Positions 11,465 through 22,058 are shown, numbered from the stretch's first letter. The stretch: DNA of 64,000 nt from Oscarella lobularis (GCF_947507565.1 NC_089185.1:1488001-1552000), one strand, 5' to 3'. The notes: generated by a model not told the origin, from the letters alone. Made by a program: numbers and translations.

Positions 11465-11934
11465 ATTAGTTGCTGTTGCACCCACGCAGGATTGTTCAGC
11501 TAAGCTGTGTTGTCGTTTTACGGTAGCGTGCACCTTACCTACCTACATATCGTGTTATATACAGGTATTGCGTGTATACAACCATAGGAGTTTTGAGTTA
11601 AGGTTCCGCGCTACTACGTAATTTTTCAGCTGCAAATTCTTTCCAACGCGAGCTGAATGTCGAATTTCGTCGGGCGCGATTTGAAATGAGAATAGCGGAG
11701 ATTTTTCCATCGAAATTTACAGGACCGTCAGAGTATGTGTTCCATCCATTCGAGTGTCCAATGATGAGATGGGTATTTGCAGAGTACGAGGCTGTCAACG
11801 TTCGACTGGTGAGTATCGAAAAGCAGGTATGGAAAGTTTGTATCGAAACACTTCGGCGCGCGCTAGTCATTGAGCGCCGTCGGGAGCACGTGATTCTCCG
11901 GTGAGTCGTCTCGTTCGGTATCGTGTGCGAAGAG
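11465..11934. other. Intergenic between receptor gene and GDAP2
   Basis: Holds a segment (about 11563-11618) similar to 9405-9470 and an open stretch of uncertain coding status on both strands (11640-11810, ending in a GTGAGT donor). It could be a 5' untranslated exon of GDAP2; no family recognised. Confidence 0.4.
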
Positions 11935-14194
11935 ATGGATCCCCTGGGCGCCAACTTGGGCATTGTACAAGTGTCATCTCTCGTTCGCTGGGTAAACGCG
12001 GACAATCCAGCGCCGCTCGCCTCGAAAGGGGCCCCAGATCGAACGAAAGGCGATCGCGAATCGTCCTTTCCCGTTCGCAAGGACCTCAACAGCAAGATAG
12101 CGCTCTGGTAACCAAAAACGAGTCAATAAACGCGCCTACGAACGCTCTGAACCGCGCAGGGAAGGCGATCTGACGAAATTGGATTCACAAGCAATCGTCA
12201 ACTCGACGAACGAGGCTCTGAACGATCGAAACGAACTCAGCGAACGCATACACGAACTCGCCGGTCCCGAACTAGCGATCGAATGTCGCGAACAGCTTCA
12301 AGGCGAGACCGGAAGAAAAAGTAGAATTTCATTCATAAATCGATTCGTTTAGGATGCCGTACGGGCGAGGCGAAAGTCTCGAAGGCATACAAGCTTCCGG
12401 CACGGTGCGATTTCATTGGTTTCGATTCGGGAAAGACCGGAAGCACGTGATTCGGTTTTTTAGATACGTGATTCACACGGTTGGGCCGCGATACAATGAG
12501 AAGTACAAAACGGCGGCGGAAAGCGCTCTGTTTAGTTGCTATCGAAGCGTTTTGCAATTGTGCAGGTCAATAAGATGACGTCGCGTGCGCGATTTATTTA
12601 TTTTATTTTAGGGAATACAATTTGGACACTTTGGGCTTGAGTGTTATTAATTCAATTCGGCGAGGGTATCCTCCTGAAGAGGGAGCCCACATTGCTATCA
12701 GTGAATGAAACTAAAACTTATTGATTTTTTATTTATGTTTTCTACTCAGGGACCGTGCGCCGTTTTCTAGAGAGACATGGCAACAGCATCGATGTTATTA
12801 CCTTTGTTGTGGCTAATCAGGATAAGGTACTAAGAAATGCATGGATTTAATTTAGATCATTTGAATAATTTATGGGGTTTAGGCTGTTTATGAGTCTCTG
12901 CTGCCTCTCTATTTTCCGCGGACAAGCGAGGAGGAGACAGTTGCATTGAGTTTGTTGCCAGATGATATTGGAAACGAAGAGGGAGAGCCAGTCATTGAAG
13001 AGAGAAAGATTCGAATCTCAGACAAGCCCGTGGCTATAGGTAGATAAGAAAATATATTGATCAAATGAGTCTATTATGTATTCTATTTAATTAAGGTCAA
13101 AAAGAGCCGGAGACTGAAAACGTAGCTACAATAGATCACAATGACGAGGAAACCGAAGTTGGTGGAGTTGGAGCTCATGCCTTTGCTGTGATGGAAGATG
13201 ATCATGACGTGAGACGCGTCGAACAGCTCTCAATGAAACCTAGAGATGAGACCCTCGAAGCGGAAAGAGCCAGACGGTGAAGAAATCTATAGTCTTTATT
13301 TTAAAGTGTCAGTTATAGAGATTGACGTCATTTAGCTATCAACGTTGGTTGAAAAGAAGCAAGACGGAAAATTTCTCAGATATTGCTCAGCTGAGAATTA
13401 TTTATCAGTCTGGTATAAATTGCTATTCGACAAATGATTGTTTTGTATGGTGCGTCTTTTCATGTATAGGAATCGACTATTTGGGAAGACCCGTCATCGT
13501 TTTTGTTGGAAAGAATTTTTCCGCTAGAACAATTGATTTAGATCGGGTATGAGCTCAGTATGTGATTCTCGTTCACTTTTTATTTGGTGTTTGTGTTATA
13601 GGCTGTTGCTTACTTCATTGGCTTTCTTGATGCAATTGTTAATCAGGATTACACAATCATTTTTCTTCACACATTGACGACGGGGGATAATTTGCCTGAC
13701 TTTTCCACGCTCAAGTCAGTCTATCAACTTGTTGATAACAAGTAAGTAAAAACGTCATAGAATGCACTTAGTGATACATGTATGCATACGTGTATCTATA
13801 CATTTATTGTTTTATAATGTCTTTTTAGATACAGGAAGAATTTGCGATCCTTCTACATTCTCCATCCTACCTTCTGGTCAAAGGTACGACACCTCCCTTT
13901 TTCCTTGGCGAAGTCAGACTCATTGCCCTTCCAGGTGGTAACGTGGTTTTTTACCACGTTCACTGCGTCAAGCGTAAAGCAGAAAGTCCACCACATATCC
14001 GGTGTTGAGCACTTGTATGATTTCATTGCTCCGGACCAGCTAGATCTGCCCGCTTTTGTCATGGATTACGACAGACGAGTAAGCGCGGAAAATAATAGAG
14101 AATTGTTTCTTTTAACTTATCTTTTCAGATAAACGGACTCGGGTATCACGCGCCTTCTGGTCGTGACTCAAAGGACGATGGTGGGACCCTGTAA
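11935..14194 (+). CDS. GDAP2: GDAP2: macro domain plus CRAL-TRIO (Sec14) protein
   Basis: The first exon starts MDPLGANLG, like vertebrate GDAP2 (MDPLGAPS). The macro domain follows in GDLTKLDSQAIVNSTNEAL, CRTGEAKVSKAYKLPAR, IHTVGPRYNEKYKTAAESA and VINSIRRGYPPEEGAH. After an acidic linker comes the CRAL-TRIO part: NFSDIAQLRIIYQSG, GRPVIVFVGKNFSART, RSFYILHPTFWSK and VVTWFFTTFTASSVKQKVHH. About eleven exons with short GT-AG introns join cleanly to a stop at 14192-14194. Domain order and length (roughly 480-500 residues) fit the family. The biochemical role of GDAP2 is poorly defined even in vertebrates: the macro domain lacks clear hydrolase activity and the Sec14 part suggests lipid binding. 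It converges on the sphingomyelinase gene with a 141-bp gap. Confidence 0.93.
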
Positions 14195-14335
14195 GGGCGA
14201 GTAAGAAATTGTGGTACTCTATGGGCGTTTGGGTTAAATGCAGAGCAGTGGTCAATTTTTTTTACGGGCAGTGATCGACTATAACATTGCAATACATGAA
14301 TACGTCAATATGTCACTTCGTTGACGTGCCAATTC

Positions 14336-16051
14336 TCAGCACAAATCGTTCTTTGCGTAACCTGGGAATCTTTCAGCACAAGGCACGCCCACGCGCGACT
14401 GCTCCATCTCGCAGAGCAAGGACAATTGACACGATTTGTCGCACGGCGAGGTCACGTGAGAATGCCTGCGGTATTTGTTGTACAACTGAAGAAGCGAGTC
14501 GTCCTCCTTGCATCGCTCAATGAAGTTGGCCCAACCAGATGGAAATAACGACGTAAGATTGTACGCATCGCGTGCCGAGTATTCTTTCCGCCATCGGGGT
14601 GACGCATTCGGGGTCAGATTTGCCTCAGTCAAATTCATAATATAATCCGTGTAATCGAGTATGCCGAATGTGCTGTCTTTGTAAATCCCATCAACTTCGT
14701 AGACGCGGAAAGCGGGATTAAGCTCCTTATACGTTGTCACGCTGGGCCCTGTATACAGCACATTTACCGGACGAGAATTGTTGAAGTAGACTGATATATG
14801 CGTCTCGTGGGTGTGCCCATAAATTTGAGCTGCTATCGTGTTCTCATACCGATTAACTATCTTTTCATAATTGGCGCTCCACGCTGTGAGACAGCCCTTG
14901 TTCGGCGGTATGTGGCCAATAATGTGGACCTTCTGGCCCTTGTTTTCTGCATCCTGCAGCTCGTTGACGAGCCACTGAAGCTGTCCGGCCGGATCCGTCT
15001 CGTTGATAAATACCCAAAAGTTCAAATTGCTGCAGTAGTTCACGTTGAGTGAAATGACTCGGAAATTGGTTGCCGGTTGAACGCTGTAGAATCCCCCGTA
15101 AGAGAGCGTTGGCGTGGTCTCGTTAGGTAACCACGGCGACCAGTCTTTCACTATAGCGTTGTAAAGCCACGCTTCGGAGTTTTGTCCTTTTACAAACGGT
15201 GGCGGATAGCTATTCACTGGCGCACTCTCGTGATTTCCCAGCGCTGGGTAGATGACTTTATTGGGGAAATACTTGAGGAGGAGCTTGATGACGACGTCGA
15301 GAACGTGCAGTTGATCATAGCGCGTTTGATTCCACACGTTGTGTGGGGGAACGTCGCCCGTCCAATACACAAAATCAAACTCGATATTATTCTTAATAAA
15401 ATCAAGGAGACTTTCCATTGTGGCCAGTGGACAATCGCAGCTATAATCGCCCCATTTTCCCGCGCCACCTTTTCCAACGAATTTATTCGGCGGACGACAG
15501 CAGAGCGGCTCGCCGCAATTGGGATCGAGTTCTTCGGTGTAATTGAGATCAACGTGAACGTCCGATAGATAGAGTATGCGCAGTTTGGGTGCGTTCGACT
15601 TTGGCGTGACAGGCGGACGAACGGGTGGCTTGGGCACGTCCGATAACGAAACCGTCCAATTTTGGCCCGACACGTTAGCGCATGACGGTCCTACGGCACG
15701 TCCGCATAACTCTTCTGCCGTCAAATTTGTATCCAAGACGACGGAGAAGAATTCCATTTGGAATTCTTTGACGATGGCGTGACAGACGAGCGAGTCTTCG
15801 ATTTTTCCCAATGTGCAGACGTCCTGAATAACGTCGGCGATGTCGGCTTGGGAGACGTGCCAATTGGTGAGAAGCCGGATGGCGGGAACAGCCAATTTGC
15901 AGAAGTCGCACTCCTCTCTTGTCGGCAACTTGGTGTCAATCGAGCCAATTTGCCTAAGAAGACGACTCAGGTTCCCCTGAGTTTTAAATACAGGCGCCGC
16001 GGAGTATGCGGAAAAAAGAAAAAGAAGGCGTAGGAAAAAAGCGGATGCCAT
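14336..16051 (-). CDS. SMPD1-like: Acid sphingomyelin phosphodiesterase, single exon
   Basis: Intronless frame of 571 residues. It has a signal-like start (MASAFFLRLLFLFSAYSAAP), a saposin-B-type region (about 45-130: EECDFCKLAVPAIRLLTNW with paired cysteines), a proline-rich linker (VPKPPVRPPVTPK), then the metallophosphatase: DVHVD, YWTGDVPPHNVW, LGNHES, HIIGHIPP and IYGHTHE supply the two-metal site. A cysteine-rich C-terminal tail follows. The family cleaves sphingomyelin to ceramide in lysosomes or outside the cell. Many N-x-S/T sites fit a secreted or lysosomal glycoprotein. It is unusual here in having no intron, and its start codon lies 60 bp from the divergent armadillo-like gene. 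Two broken copies of its 5' end lie at 17.9-18.2 kb and 23.9-24.2 kb. Confidence 0.95.
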   Translation of the reverse strand: MASAFFLRLLFLFSAYSAAPVFKTQGNLSRLLRQIGSIDTKLPTREECDFCKLAVPAIRLLTNWHVSQADIADVIQDVCTLGKIEDSLVCHAIVKEFQMEFFSVVLDTNLTAEELCGRAVGPSCANVSGQNWTVSLSDVPKPPVRPPVTPKSNAPKLRILYLSDVHVDLNYTEELDPNCGEPLCCRPPNKFVGKGGAGKWGDYSCDCPLATMESLLDFIKNNIEFDFVYWTGDVPPHNVWNQTRYDQLHVLDVVIKLLLKYFPNKVIYPALGNHESAPVNSYPPPFVKGQNSEAWLYNAIVKDWSPWLPNETTPTLSYGGFYSVQPATNFRVISLNVNYCSNLNFWVFINETDPAGQLQWLVNELQDAENKGQKVHIIGHIPPNKGCLTAWSANYEKIVNRYENTIAAQIYGHTHETHISVYFNNSRPVNVLYTGPSVTTYKELNPAFRVYEVDGIYKDSTFGILDYTDYIMNLTEANLTPNASPRWRKEYSARDAYNLTSLFPSGWANFIERCKEDDSLLQLYNKYRRHSHVTSPCDKSCQLSLLCEMEQSRVGVPCAERFPGYAKNDLC

Positions 16052-16111
16052 TTCTCGTCGAGAAACAAATGAGGCACGTGACTCTCCTGCTCACACAAAC
16101 CCGGATTCGAT
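16052..16111. promoter_or_regulatory. 60-bp head-to-head gap (bidirectional promoter)
   Basis: Start codons of the sphingomyelinase and armadillo-like copy A are separated by 60 bp. The same sequence, including the CACACCCGGAT motif, recurs before copy B and the collapsed copy, showing that the shared promoter was duplicated with the gene. Confidence 0.6.
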
Positions 16112-17793
16112 ATGTCGTCACTGAAGTGCGAGCTCGCCGATTGCCTGCGCCGACACATCGCCGGCACCAGAGACCAGGAAAGCGTCGTAACTGGAACGTC
16201 TCTACACGAATACGAAAGCGAAGTGAAACGAATTCGCGCGAAATACGCGACGCCTCCTCGCGTTGTCACCGACGAAGAATTCGCTGCCGTTGAGCGCCAA
16301 GTCGACGGTGAGCTTTTCGCCTGGAGTCGAAAGGCGGTTGAGAAATGCGTCGATCAACTCGACGATGGCACCGAAACCGGCGTTCTTATCGAAATCTTTG
16401 AGGAATTGACGTGCACGCTGTTCCAGCCGCTTTTCAACAAACTCAGTTACGACGCGTCAGCGCACTTTGAGAAATGCGGGGGCGTTCCCAAGCTCATGTC
16501 GGTTATACGGGCGTCTTACGAAAGATGCAAACGTACTAGAGCCGAGAGCGATGTGAACGTTTGCGTACTGGCCACTCGCACGATGATGTCGTTTGGGAAC
16601 GACAGTCGTCGAGTTGAGGCGTCAGGCGAAGGAGGTTTTCTTGCACTTGCTGTTGAAATGCTGAGAAGTTCACCTGTGGATAAAATCAAGGGAGAGTGCT
16701 TGCGTGCCGTTTGTGCTTATACGGATAACAGCGCATGGCAAGTGAGAGCTATATCACAGTATGTGACGAAAGAATCAGATATTTCTACTTGCAGATCTTT
16801 GTTGCTCAAGCTGGGGCTTTTGAGCCCTTGCTTCGCTATGCCACGTCTGGTTTGATGGGGCTGAGTGAGGCGGAGTGTGCAGTAGCTGCACTGACCTGCT
16901 GCTCCCCCAATCCTCGTGTTTTGGATTTTTTATTGAGTGTAAATGCAGCCAGTCGCTTGGCTGCCTTTGCCAGAAGTGTAGCCAAGGTTTACAGAGACGA
17001 GATTTCGTTCTTATCCTTCTACTTTCATGGAGTCAATATAATCAAGGCCGTTCCTACTCACATATCCTATTTGTGCTGGGTGGGCGTCTCTCAGATATTG
17101 CATCAATTGAATGCGCGACACTGGAGACAGAGCCTGGCGAAGCTGAGGAAAATCCTAATCAGTGGCCGGAAAGCAAAACTCCGTGACTGGTTCCAATTGA
17201 GACCAATATCCAAACAGGAAAGAAAATATCTTGCATTCATACGGCAATTTGTAACTACGCACACTCCAGAGGAGGCTAGTTAATGATAATTTTCATCTGA
17301 TTTTGTGTGATGTCATTTGATTTAGATTCGTTTTGCTGACGACAATCGATACAGTTGGCCATGCTTGACGCCCTTTACGTCGCTTCTCTGGTGCGTGCAC
17401 ACTGAAGCAAGGGAGATGGGAGCGTTTGCTCTCGCCAATCTTTGCCACGGTGGAGAAAATCGCGACGTCCTTCAAAGGGACGAGGGAAGGAGTTTGGGTC
17501 CAATTCAGCTTGCCTGTTGGAAAACGATGGAACCTCACGGTCTCAACGTCAATAATCGTACTAGGGAATGTGGCAAGAAAATCTTGGAACTGGTAAGAAT
17601 GAAACGGACGTCTAATCGAACAGTTATAGGATTCTCGTACGTTTAGGCGTGGAGCGATGGGCTTGAGCCACCGAAGTTATCACAGATATGTTTGTATTAC
17701 ATTTCATGTCATTTTCAGTGCTGTTTTTCAGACAAGTTGACACTTTTGCCTTTAAATTTTCTAATGAGGCTGTCTCCTTTTTTGCATAGTTAA
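16112..17793 (+). CDS. Armadillo-like protein, tandem family copy A
   Basis: Four exons (16112-16741, 16795-17274, 17326-17592, 17647-17793) give 507 residues. The protein starts MSSLKCELADCLRRHIAGT. ARM/HEAT-like helices are suggested by GGVPKLMSVI, VNVCVLATRTMMSFGN, GFLALAVEMLR, CLRAVCAYTDNSAW and EAREMGAFALANLCHGGENR. The last exon encodes a hydrophobic, cysteine-bearing tail. The intron after exon 2 begins GC (GAG|GCTAGT), whereas the other copies have GT there, so copy A uses a GC-AG intron or is mis-spliced. No signal peptide or membrane anchor apart from the C-terminal hydrophobic stretch. I do not recognise a named family; four related copies with matching exon structure show it is a real gene. 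Confidence 0.8.
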
Positions 17794-17929
17794 TTAATAG
17801 CCAACTGTTTTTTGTTCCAGAGTTGTGAACAAGCGCGCACGTTGACCACACGTAATGTCACCAGGGATATGAAGAGGGATATACAACTCGCGCTATCACG
17901 TGACATTTCCTTGATGCAGAGATAGAGTC

Positions 17930-18205
17930 CAAAAACGAAACCATCCAGTTCTGGCTTGATGGTATGACGAACGAGCAAGTCTTTAATTTTTTCCGCATAA
18001 AGATATCCTGAGGACATCGGCGATGTCGTCTTGGGAGATGTAGCAATCGACGAGAAGCCAGACGACAGGAACGGCCAATTTGCAGAAATCGCAATTTGCC
18101 ACTTGGTGTCGATTGATTTTGAAGCAGACTAGCCAATTTTCTCACATTCTCCGCCGTCTTAAATACCGAGGTACGGGCGCCGAAAACGCGGAGCAAAGGA
18201 AAAGA
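17930..18205 (-). pseudogene. Dead 5' fragment of sphingomyelinase upstream of copy B
   Basis: Read on the minus strand, the piece resembles the first quarter of the intact gene at 14336-16051: the saposin-like region survives as CYISQDDIADV against WHVSQADIADV, with frame changes, no start codon and an internal deletion after the NWMVSF-like stretch. It lies where the divergent sphingomyelinase would be relative to copy B, so it came with the duplicated unit. Confidence 0.75.
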
Positions 18206-18459
18206 ATACGTAGAAAATGATTGATTAACGAGACATGTGACTATGCACACCCGGATGCGTGTATGTCATCACTCAAGGAGGAGCTCGCCGATTGCCTGCG
18301 TCGCCACATCGCCGGCACGAGGGAGCCAGGCAGCGTCGTAACCGGAACGACTCTACGCGAATACGAAAGCGAAGTCAAACGAATTCGCGCGAAATATGCG
18401 ACGCCTCCTCGAGTCGTCACCGACGAAGAATTCGCCGCCGTCGAGCGCCAAGTCGACGG

Positions 18460-18464
18460 CGAGC
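18460..18464. repeat. Left target-site duplication CGAGC
   Basis: CGAGC at 18460-18464 is repeated at 20478-20482 directly outside the element; the uninterrupted paralogues carry it once (GGCGAGCTGTTCGC). Confidence 0.7.
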
Positions 18465-18657
18465 TGTGGGGTCAGTATAGTAGATCGTCAGTATAGTAGA
18501 TCAATGCGTCACTGTGTCGTCAGCACTACGTAGGCATTCGTCACAGTGACGTCACTGCACAACACACGCTGTCTCGTATATTGACATTCCCTTCGCAAAT
18601 TAGCAGCGTCATTACGTTCGCGTGTTACAATTACTCATTTTCGAAAGGTTTTTTACT

Positions 18658-18689
18658 GATCTAATATACTGACGTCAGTATATTAGATC
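18658..18689. repeat. 32-bp perfect palindrome in left arm
   Basis: GATCTAATATACTGAC followed by its exact reverse complement; the same 32 bp occurs in the right arm at 20237-20268. Candidate protein-binding or cruciform site of the element. Confidence 0.85.
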
Positions 18690-19103
18690 ATCAGCAAAAT
18701 AGATCAGCGTTATTGTACTCCACTAGTGACGTCTACAGGTACAGATAGGCTGCCTTGGCAGCAGATGTGCACGTAACAAGAAGGCTTACCCTAATCCGTC
18801 GGATTCTTTGTCGGATTCTTTTTCAGCGCCGACTCTTCGCTCCCTGGGCGAGAGTGAGGCAGTAAGTGAGAGCGCGCAACAAATTGTTATAGGTCACATT
18901 GGTCAAGTGCACTACCTAGCTGATGATAATTAAAAACAACACGGCGACCGAGAAGTACCTACAAGAAGAAACAATTTATATATCTGATAAATCGGTCAAG
19001 CTGATGCACCGTCACTTGGTGACGTCACATCTTGGCAAACAGCTACTTGGGGAGAAACATCGTCTGGGGGAACAACTAATGCAACTATATTCGTGTCCAA
19101 TAG

Positions 19104-19561
19104 CAGGCACGTAGCCAGGGGGGGTTCGAGGGGGTTCGACCGAACCCCCCTTTTTTTTCAGTCGGCAAAAATGACTTTGATCTTTGCGCGACATTAGACG
19201 TGCAATAGTACTGAAGGTGCAAACATTTGACCCTTTAATAGTTGTCTGTGACGTAGCCACGGGACCTAATTTCTGTTTGTAAACATATACAAGGTACGTG
19301 AAAACGTTTCTGTCATAACACCGGCCGTTAGAGCTAAGGGATAATAAGAGACGATTCGAAGTCCAACCAAAAGACGCAGATTTAGGCAAAGTTTAGTAAA
19401 ATTCTTGGAAGGCACCCAAGAAATTACGAAAATACTTTATACTGTTCCACTAGACGCTCCAACTTTAAAAGTTTTGACCACGCCCGTACTAAAAAAATTT
19501 CGGCGCGCTTTGCGCGCCAAAATTTCGAACCCCCCATTTTACGGAGCTGGCTACGGCCCTG
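19104..19561. mobile_element. Nested 458-bp TIR element (CAGG...CCTG)
   Basis: Left end CAGGCACGTAGCCAGG, right end CTGGCTACGGCCCTG: the 15-bp termini are near-complementary. AATAG occurs immediately outside both ends (19099-19103 and 19562-19566), a 5-bp target duplication. Terminal sequence of the CAGGG(C)CGTAGCC type is common among hAT-like MITEs; 5 bp is short for classic hAT, so the family is uncertain. No coding capacity. Confidence 0.8.
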
Positions 19562-19667
19562 AATAGACGGTCCGCTAACATTCTTTACACTTTAAACGCG
19601 TTCATCCTTACAGTGCCATTTGGGTCGCTGGGAGGTAATATCAAAGTTGTTTCCAATTATTGGGGTG

Positions 19668-20081
19668 TTATAGATAAACAGTAACGTCACTCCTGTGATG
19701 GCTGGGTTGAGCACATATTACTACATCCACCCATAAACATTCAAAACAAGACAAGGAGCCCATCAGACGATGTTTCTCCCCAAGTAGCTGTTTGCCATGC
19801 AAGATGTACGTCACCAAGTGACTGTGCAGCAGTTTGACCGAGTTATCAGATATATAAATTGTTTCTTCTTGTAGGTGCTTCTCGGTCGGCGTATTGTTTT
19901 CAATGATATCATCAGCTAGGTAGTGCACTTGACCAAAGTGACCTATAACAATTTGTTGCGTGCTCTCGCTTACCGCCTCACCGTCCAAGGAGCTAAGAGT
20001 CGGCGCTGCATGACGAAGAATCCGACGAAGAATCCGACGGAATAGGGTAAGCCTTCTTGTTGCCTGCACGTCTGCTGCCAA
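19668..20081 (-). other. Open frame in the right arm of the fold-back element
   Basis: A 137-codon frame containing QQIVIGHFGQVHYLADD and EETIYISDNSVKLLHSHL. The left arm encodes the mirrored, stop-containing counterpart (QQIVIGHIGQVHYLADD, then EETIYISDKSVKLMHRHL). Both arms therefore derive from a single coding or formerly coding segment. No match to a transposase or host family recognised. Confidence 0.5.
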
Positions 20082-20236
20082 GGCAGCCTATCCATATGCC
20101 CCAGAGCACAGCAAAAGCCAGCAAAAGAAAGAAACGCATGCTATTGCTGTGGCTGTTGTTGTTCTATATGTACCTGTAGACGTCACCTGTGAAGTGATCC
20201 AATGAGCGAACAATAACGCTGATCTATTTTGCTGAC

Positions 20237-20268
20237 GATCTAATATACTGACGTCAGTATATTAGATC
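20237..20268. repeat. 32-bp perfect palindrome in right arm
   Basis: Same palindrome as at 18658-18689, followed directly by another GTCAGTATATTAGATC copy. Confidence 0.85.
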
Positions 20269-22058
20269 GTCAGTATATTAGATCAGTAAAAAACCTTTCG
20301 AAAATGAGTAATTGTAACACGCGAACGTAATGACGCTGCTAATTTGCGAAGGGAATGTCAATATACGAGACAGCGTGTGTTGTGCAGTGACGTCACTGTG
20401 ACGAATGCCTACGTAGTGCTGACGACACAGTGACGCATTGATCTACTATACTGACGATCTACTATACTGACCCCACACGAGCTGTTCGCTTGGAGTCGAA
20501 AAGCGGTCGAGAAGTGCATCGATCGACTCGACGACGGCACCGAGGCCGACGTTCTTCTCGAAACCTTCGACGAATTGACGTGCCCGCTCTTCCAGCCGCT
20601 TTTCAACAAACTCAGTTACGACGCGTCAGCGCACTTTGAGAAGTGCGGGGGCGTTCCCAAGCTTATGTCGGTTATACGGGCGTCTTACGAAAGATGCAAA
20701 CGCACTGGAGCCGATATCGATGTGAAGGTATGCGCACGAGCGACGCGCACGATGGTGTCGTTCGGGAACGATGATGGTCGAGTCGAGGCATCAGCCGAAG
20801 GAGGATTTCTTGCACTTGCTGTTGAAATGCTCAGAAGTGCGCCAGCGAGAAAAATCAAGGAAAAGTGCTTGGGCGCTCTTTGCGTTTACATGGATAACAG
20901 TGCGTGGCAAGTGAGTACCATAGAGTGTGACTGGTGATGAATCTGAGTTTTCCTTGCTATTGTAGATCTTCGTTGCTCAAGCTGGGGCTTTTGAGCCTTT
21001 GCTCGACTATGCCACGTCTGGTTTGGTTCGGCTCAGCGAGGCAGAGTGTGCAATAGCTGGACTGACCTGCTGCTCCGCCAATCCTCGTGTTTTGGATTTT
21101 TTATCGAGTGTAAATGCAGCCAAGCGACTGGCTACCTTTGCCAGCAGTGTTGCTGAAGTTTACAGAGACGAGTGTGCGTCCTACACCTTCTACTTTCACG
21201 GGGTCAATATAATGAAGTCCCTTCCCACTCACATATCCTATTTGTGCTTGGTTGGCATCTCTCAGATCTTGCATCAATTGAATGCAAGACACTGGAGACA
21301 GAGCCTGAGGCAGCTGAGGAAAATCCGAATCAGTGGCAAGACAGCCAATCTCCGTGACTGGTTCCAATTGAGACCAGTATCCAAACAGGAAAGAGAATAT
21401 CTTGTATCCATACGGCAATTTGTAACTACCCACACTCCAGAGGAGGTTAACTAATGATGTTAAATTCTTTCTTATTTTTGACGTCATTTGTTTTAGATTC
21501 GTTTTGCTGACGACAATCGATACAGTTGGCCGTGCTTGACGCCCTTTACGTCGCTCCTCTTGTGCGTGCACGCCGAAGCAAGGGAGATGGGAGCATTTTC
21601 TCTTGCCAATCTGTGCCACGGTGGAGAAAATCGCGACGTCGTTGAAAGGGAAGAAGGAAGGAGTTTGGGTCCAATTCAGCTAGCCTGTTGGAAAACGATG
21701 GAACCTCACGGTCTCAACATCGATAATTGTACTAGGGAATGTGGGAAGAAAGTCTTAGAACTGGTAAGAATGAAACTGACGTCCCATTGGACAACTAGTT
21801 ATTTGATTCTTGTACGTTTAGGCGTGGAAGGATGGGCTTGAGCCACCGAAGCTATCACAGATATGTTTGTATTACGTTTCATGTCATTTTCAGTGTTGTT
21901 TTTCAGACAAGTTGACACTTTTGCCTTTAAATTTTCTAGTGAGGCTGTCTCCTTTTTTGTATAGTTAATAGCCAGGTGTTTTTTTCAGGTGTTCCGTTCC
22001 GAGCACGTTGACCACACACGTGACGTCCAACTAAGACCTGGCACACCCGTATGCGAGT

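Larger units (their letters stand above)
18465..20477. mobile_element. 2.0-kb long-inverted-repeat (fold-back) DNA element in copy B exon 1
   Basis: Ends read TGTGGGGTCAGTATAG at the left and the reverse complement at the right. The arms are very long: about 18465-19066 on the left and 19764-20477 on the right, the right arm carrying about 90 bp extra (20090-20170). A 5-bp duplication (CGAGC) flanks it. Subterminal copies of GTCAGTATAGTAGATC recur. Termini of the form 5'-TGTNR with a 4-5 bp duplication are described for Ginger-type transposons; that assignment is tentative, and no transposase is present, so it is non-autonomous. The arms hold remnants of one open frame. A second element is nested in the centre. 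Confidence 0.88.
18263..21968 (+). pseudogene. Armadillo-like family copy B, split by a 2-kb element
   Basis: The first exon starts normally (MSSLKEELADCLRRHIAGT) and is intact to codon GEL at 18464, where the inverted-repeat element begins. Coding resumes at about 20478 with LFAWSRKAVEKC and runs through exon 1's remainder, exon 2 (about 20966-21447), exon 3 (about 21497-21762) and exon 4 (stop 21966-21968). Read through the insertion the frame closes after about 13 codons. Apart from the insertion every exon is open and splice sites are intact, so disruption looks recent. Its second half of exon 1 is almost identical to copy D. Confidence 0.85.

Noticed and set aside
11598..12095. 165-codon minus-strand frame opposite the GDAP2 5' end
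   Set aside because: It overlaps the GDAP2 first exon on the other strand and resembles no family.
15182..16033. Plus-strand frames opposite the sphingomyelinase
   Set aside because: Antisense shadows of a single-exon gene with intact catalytic motifs.
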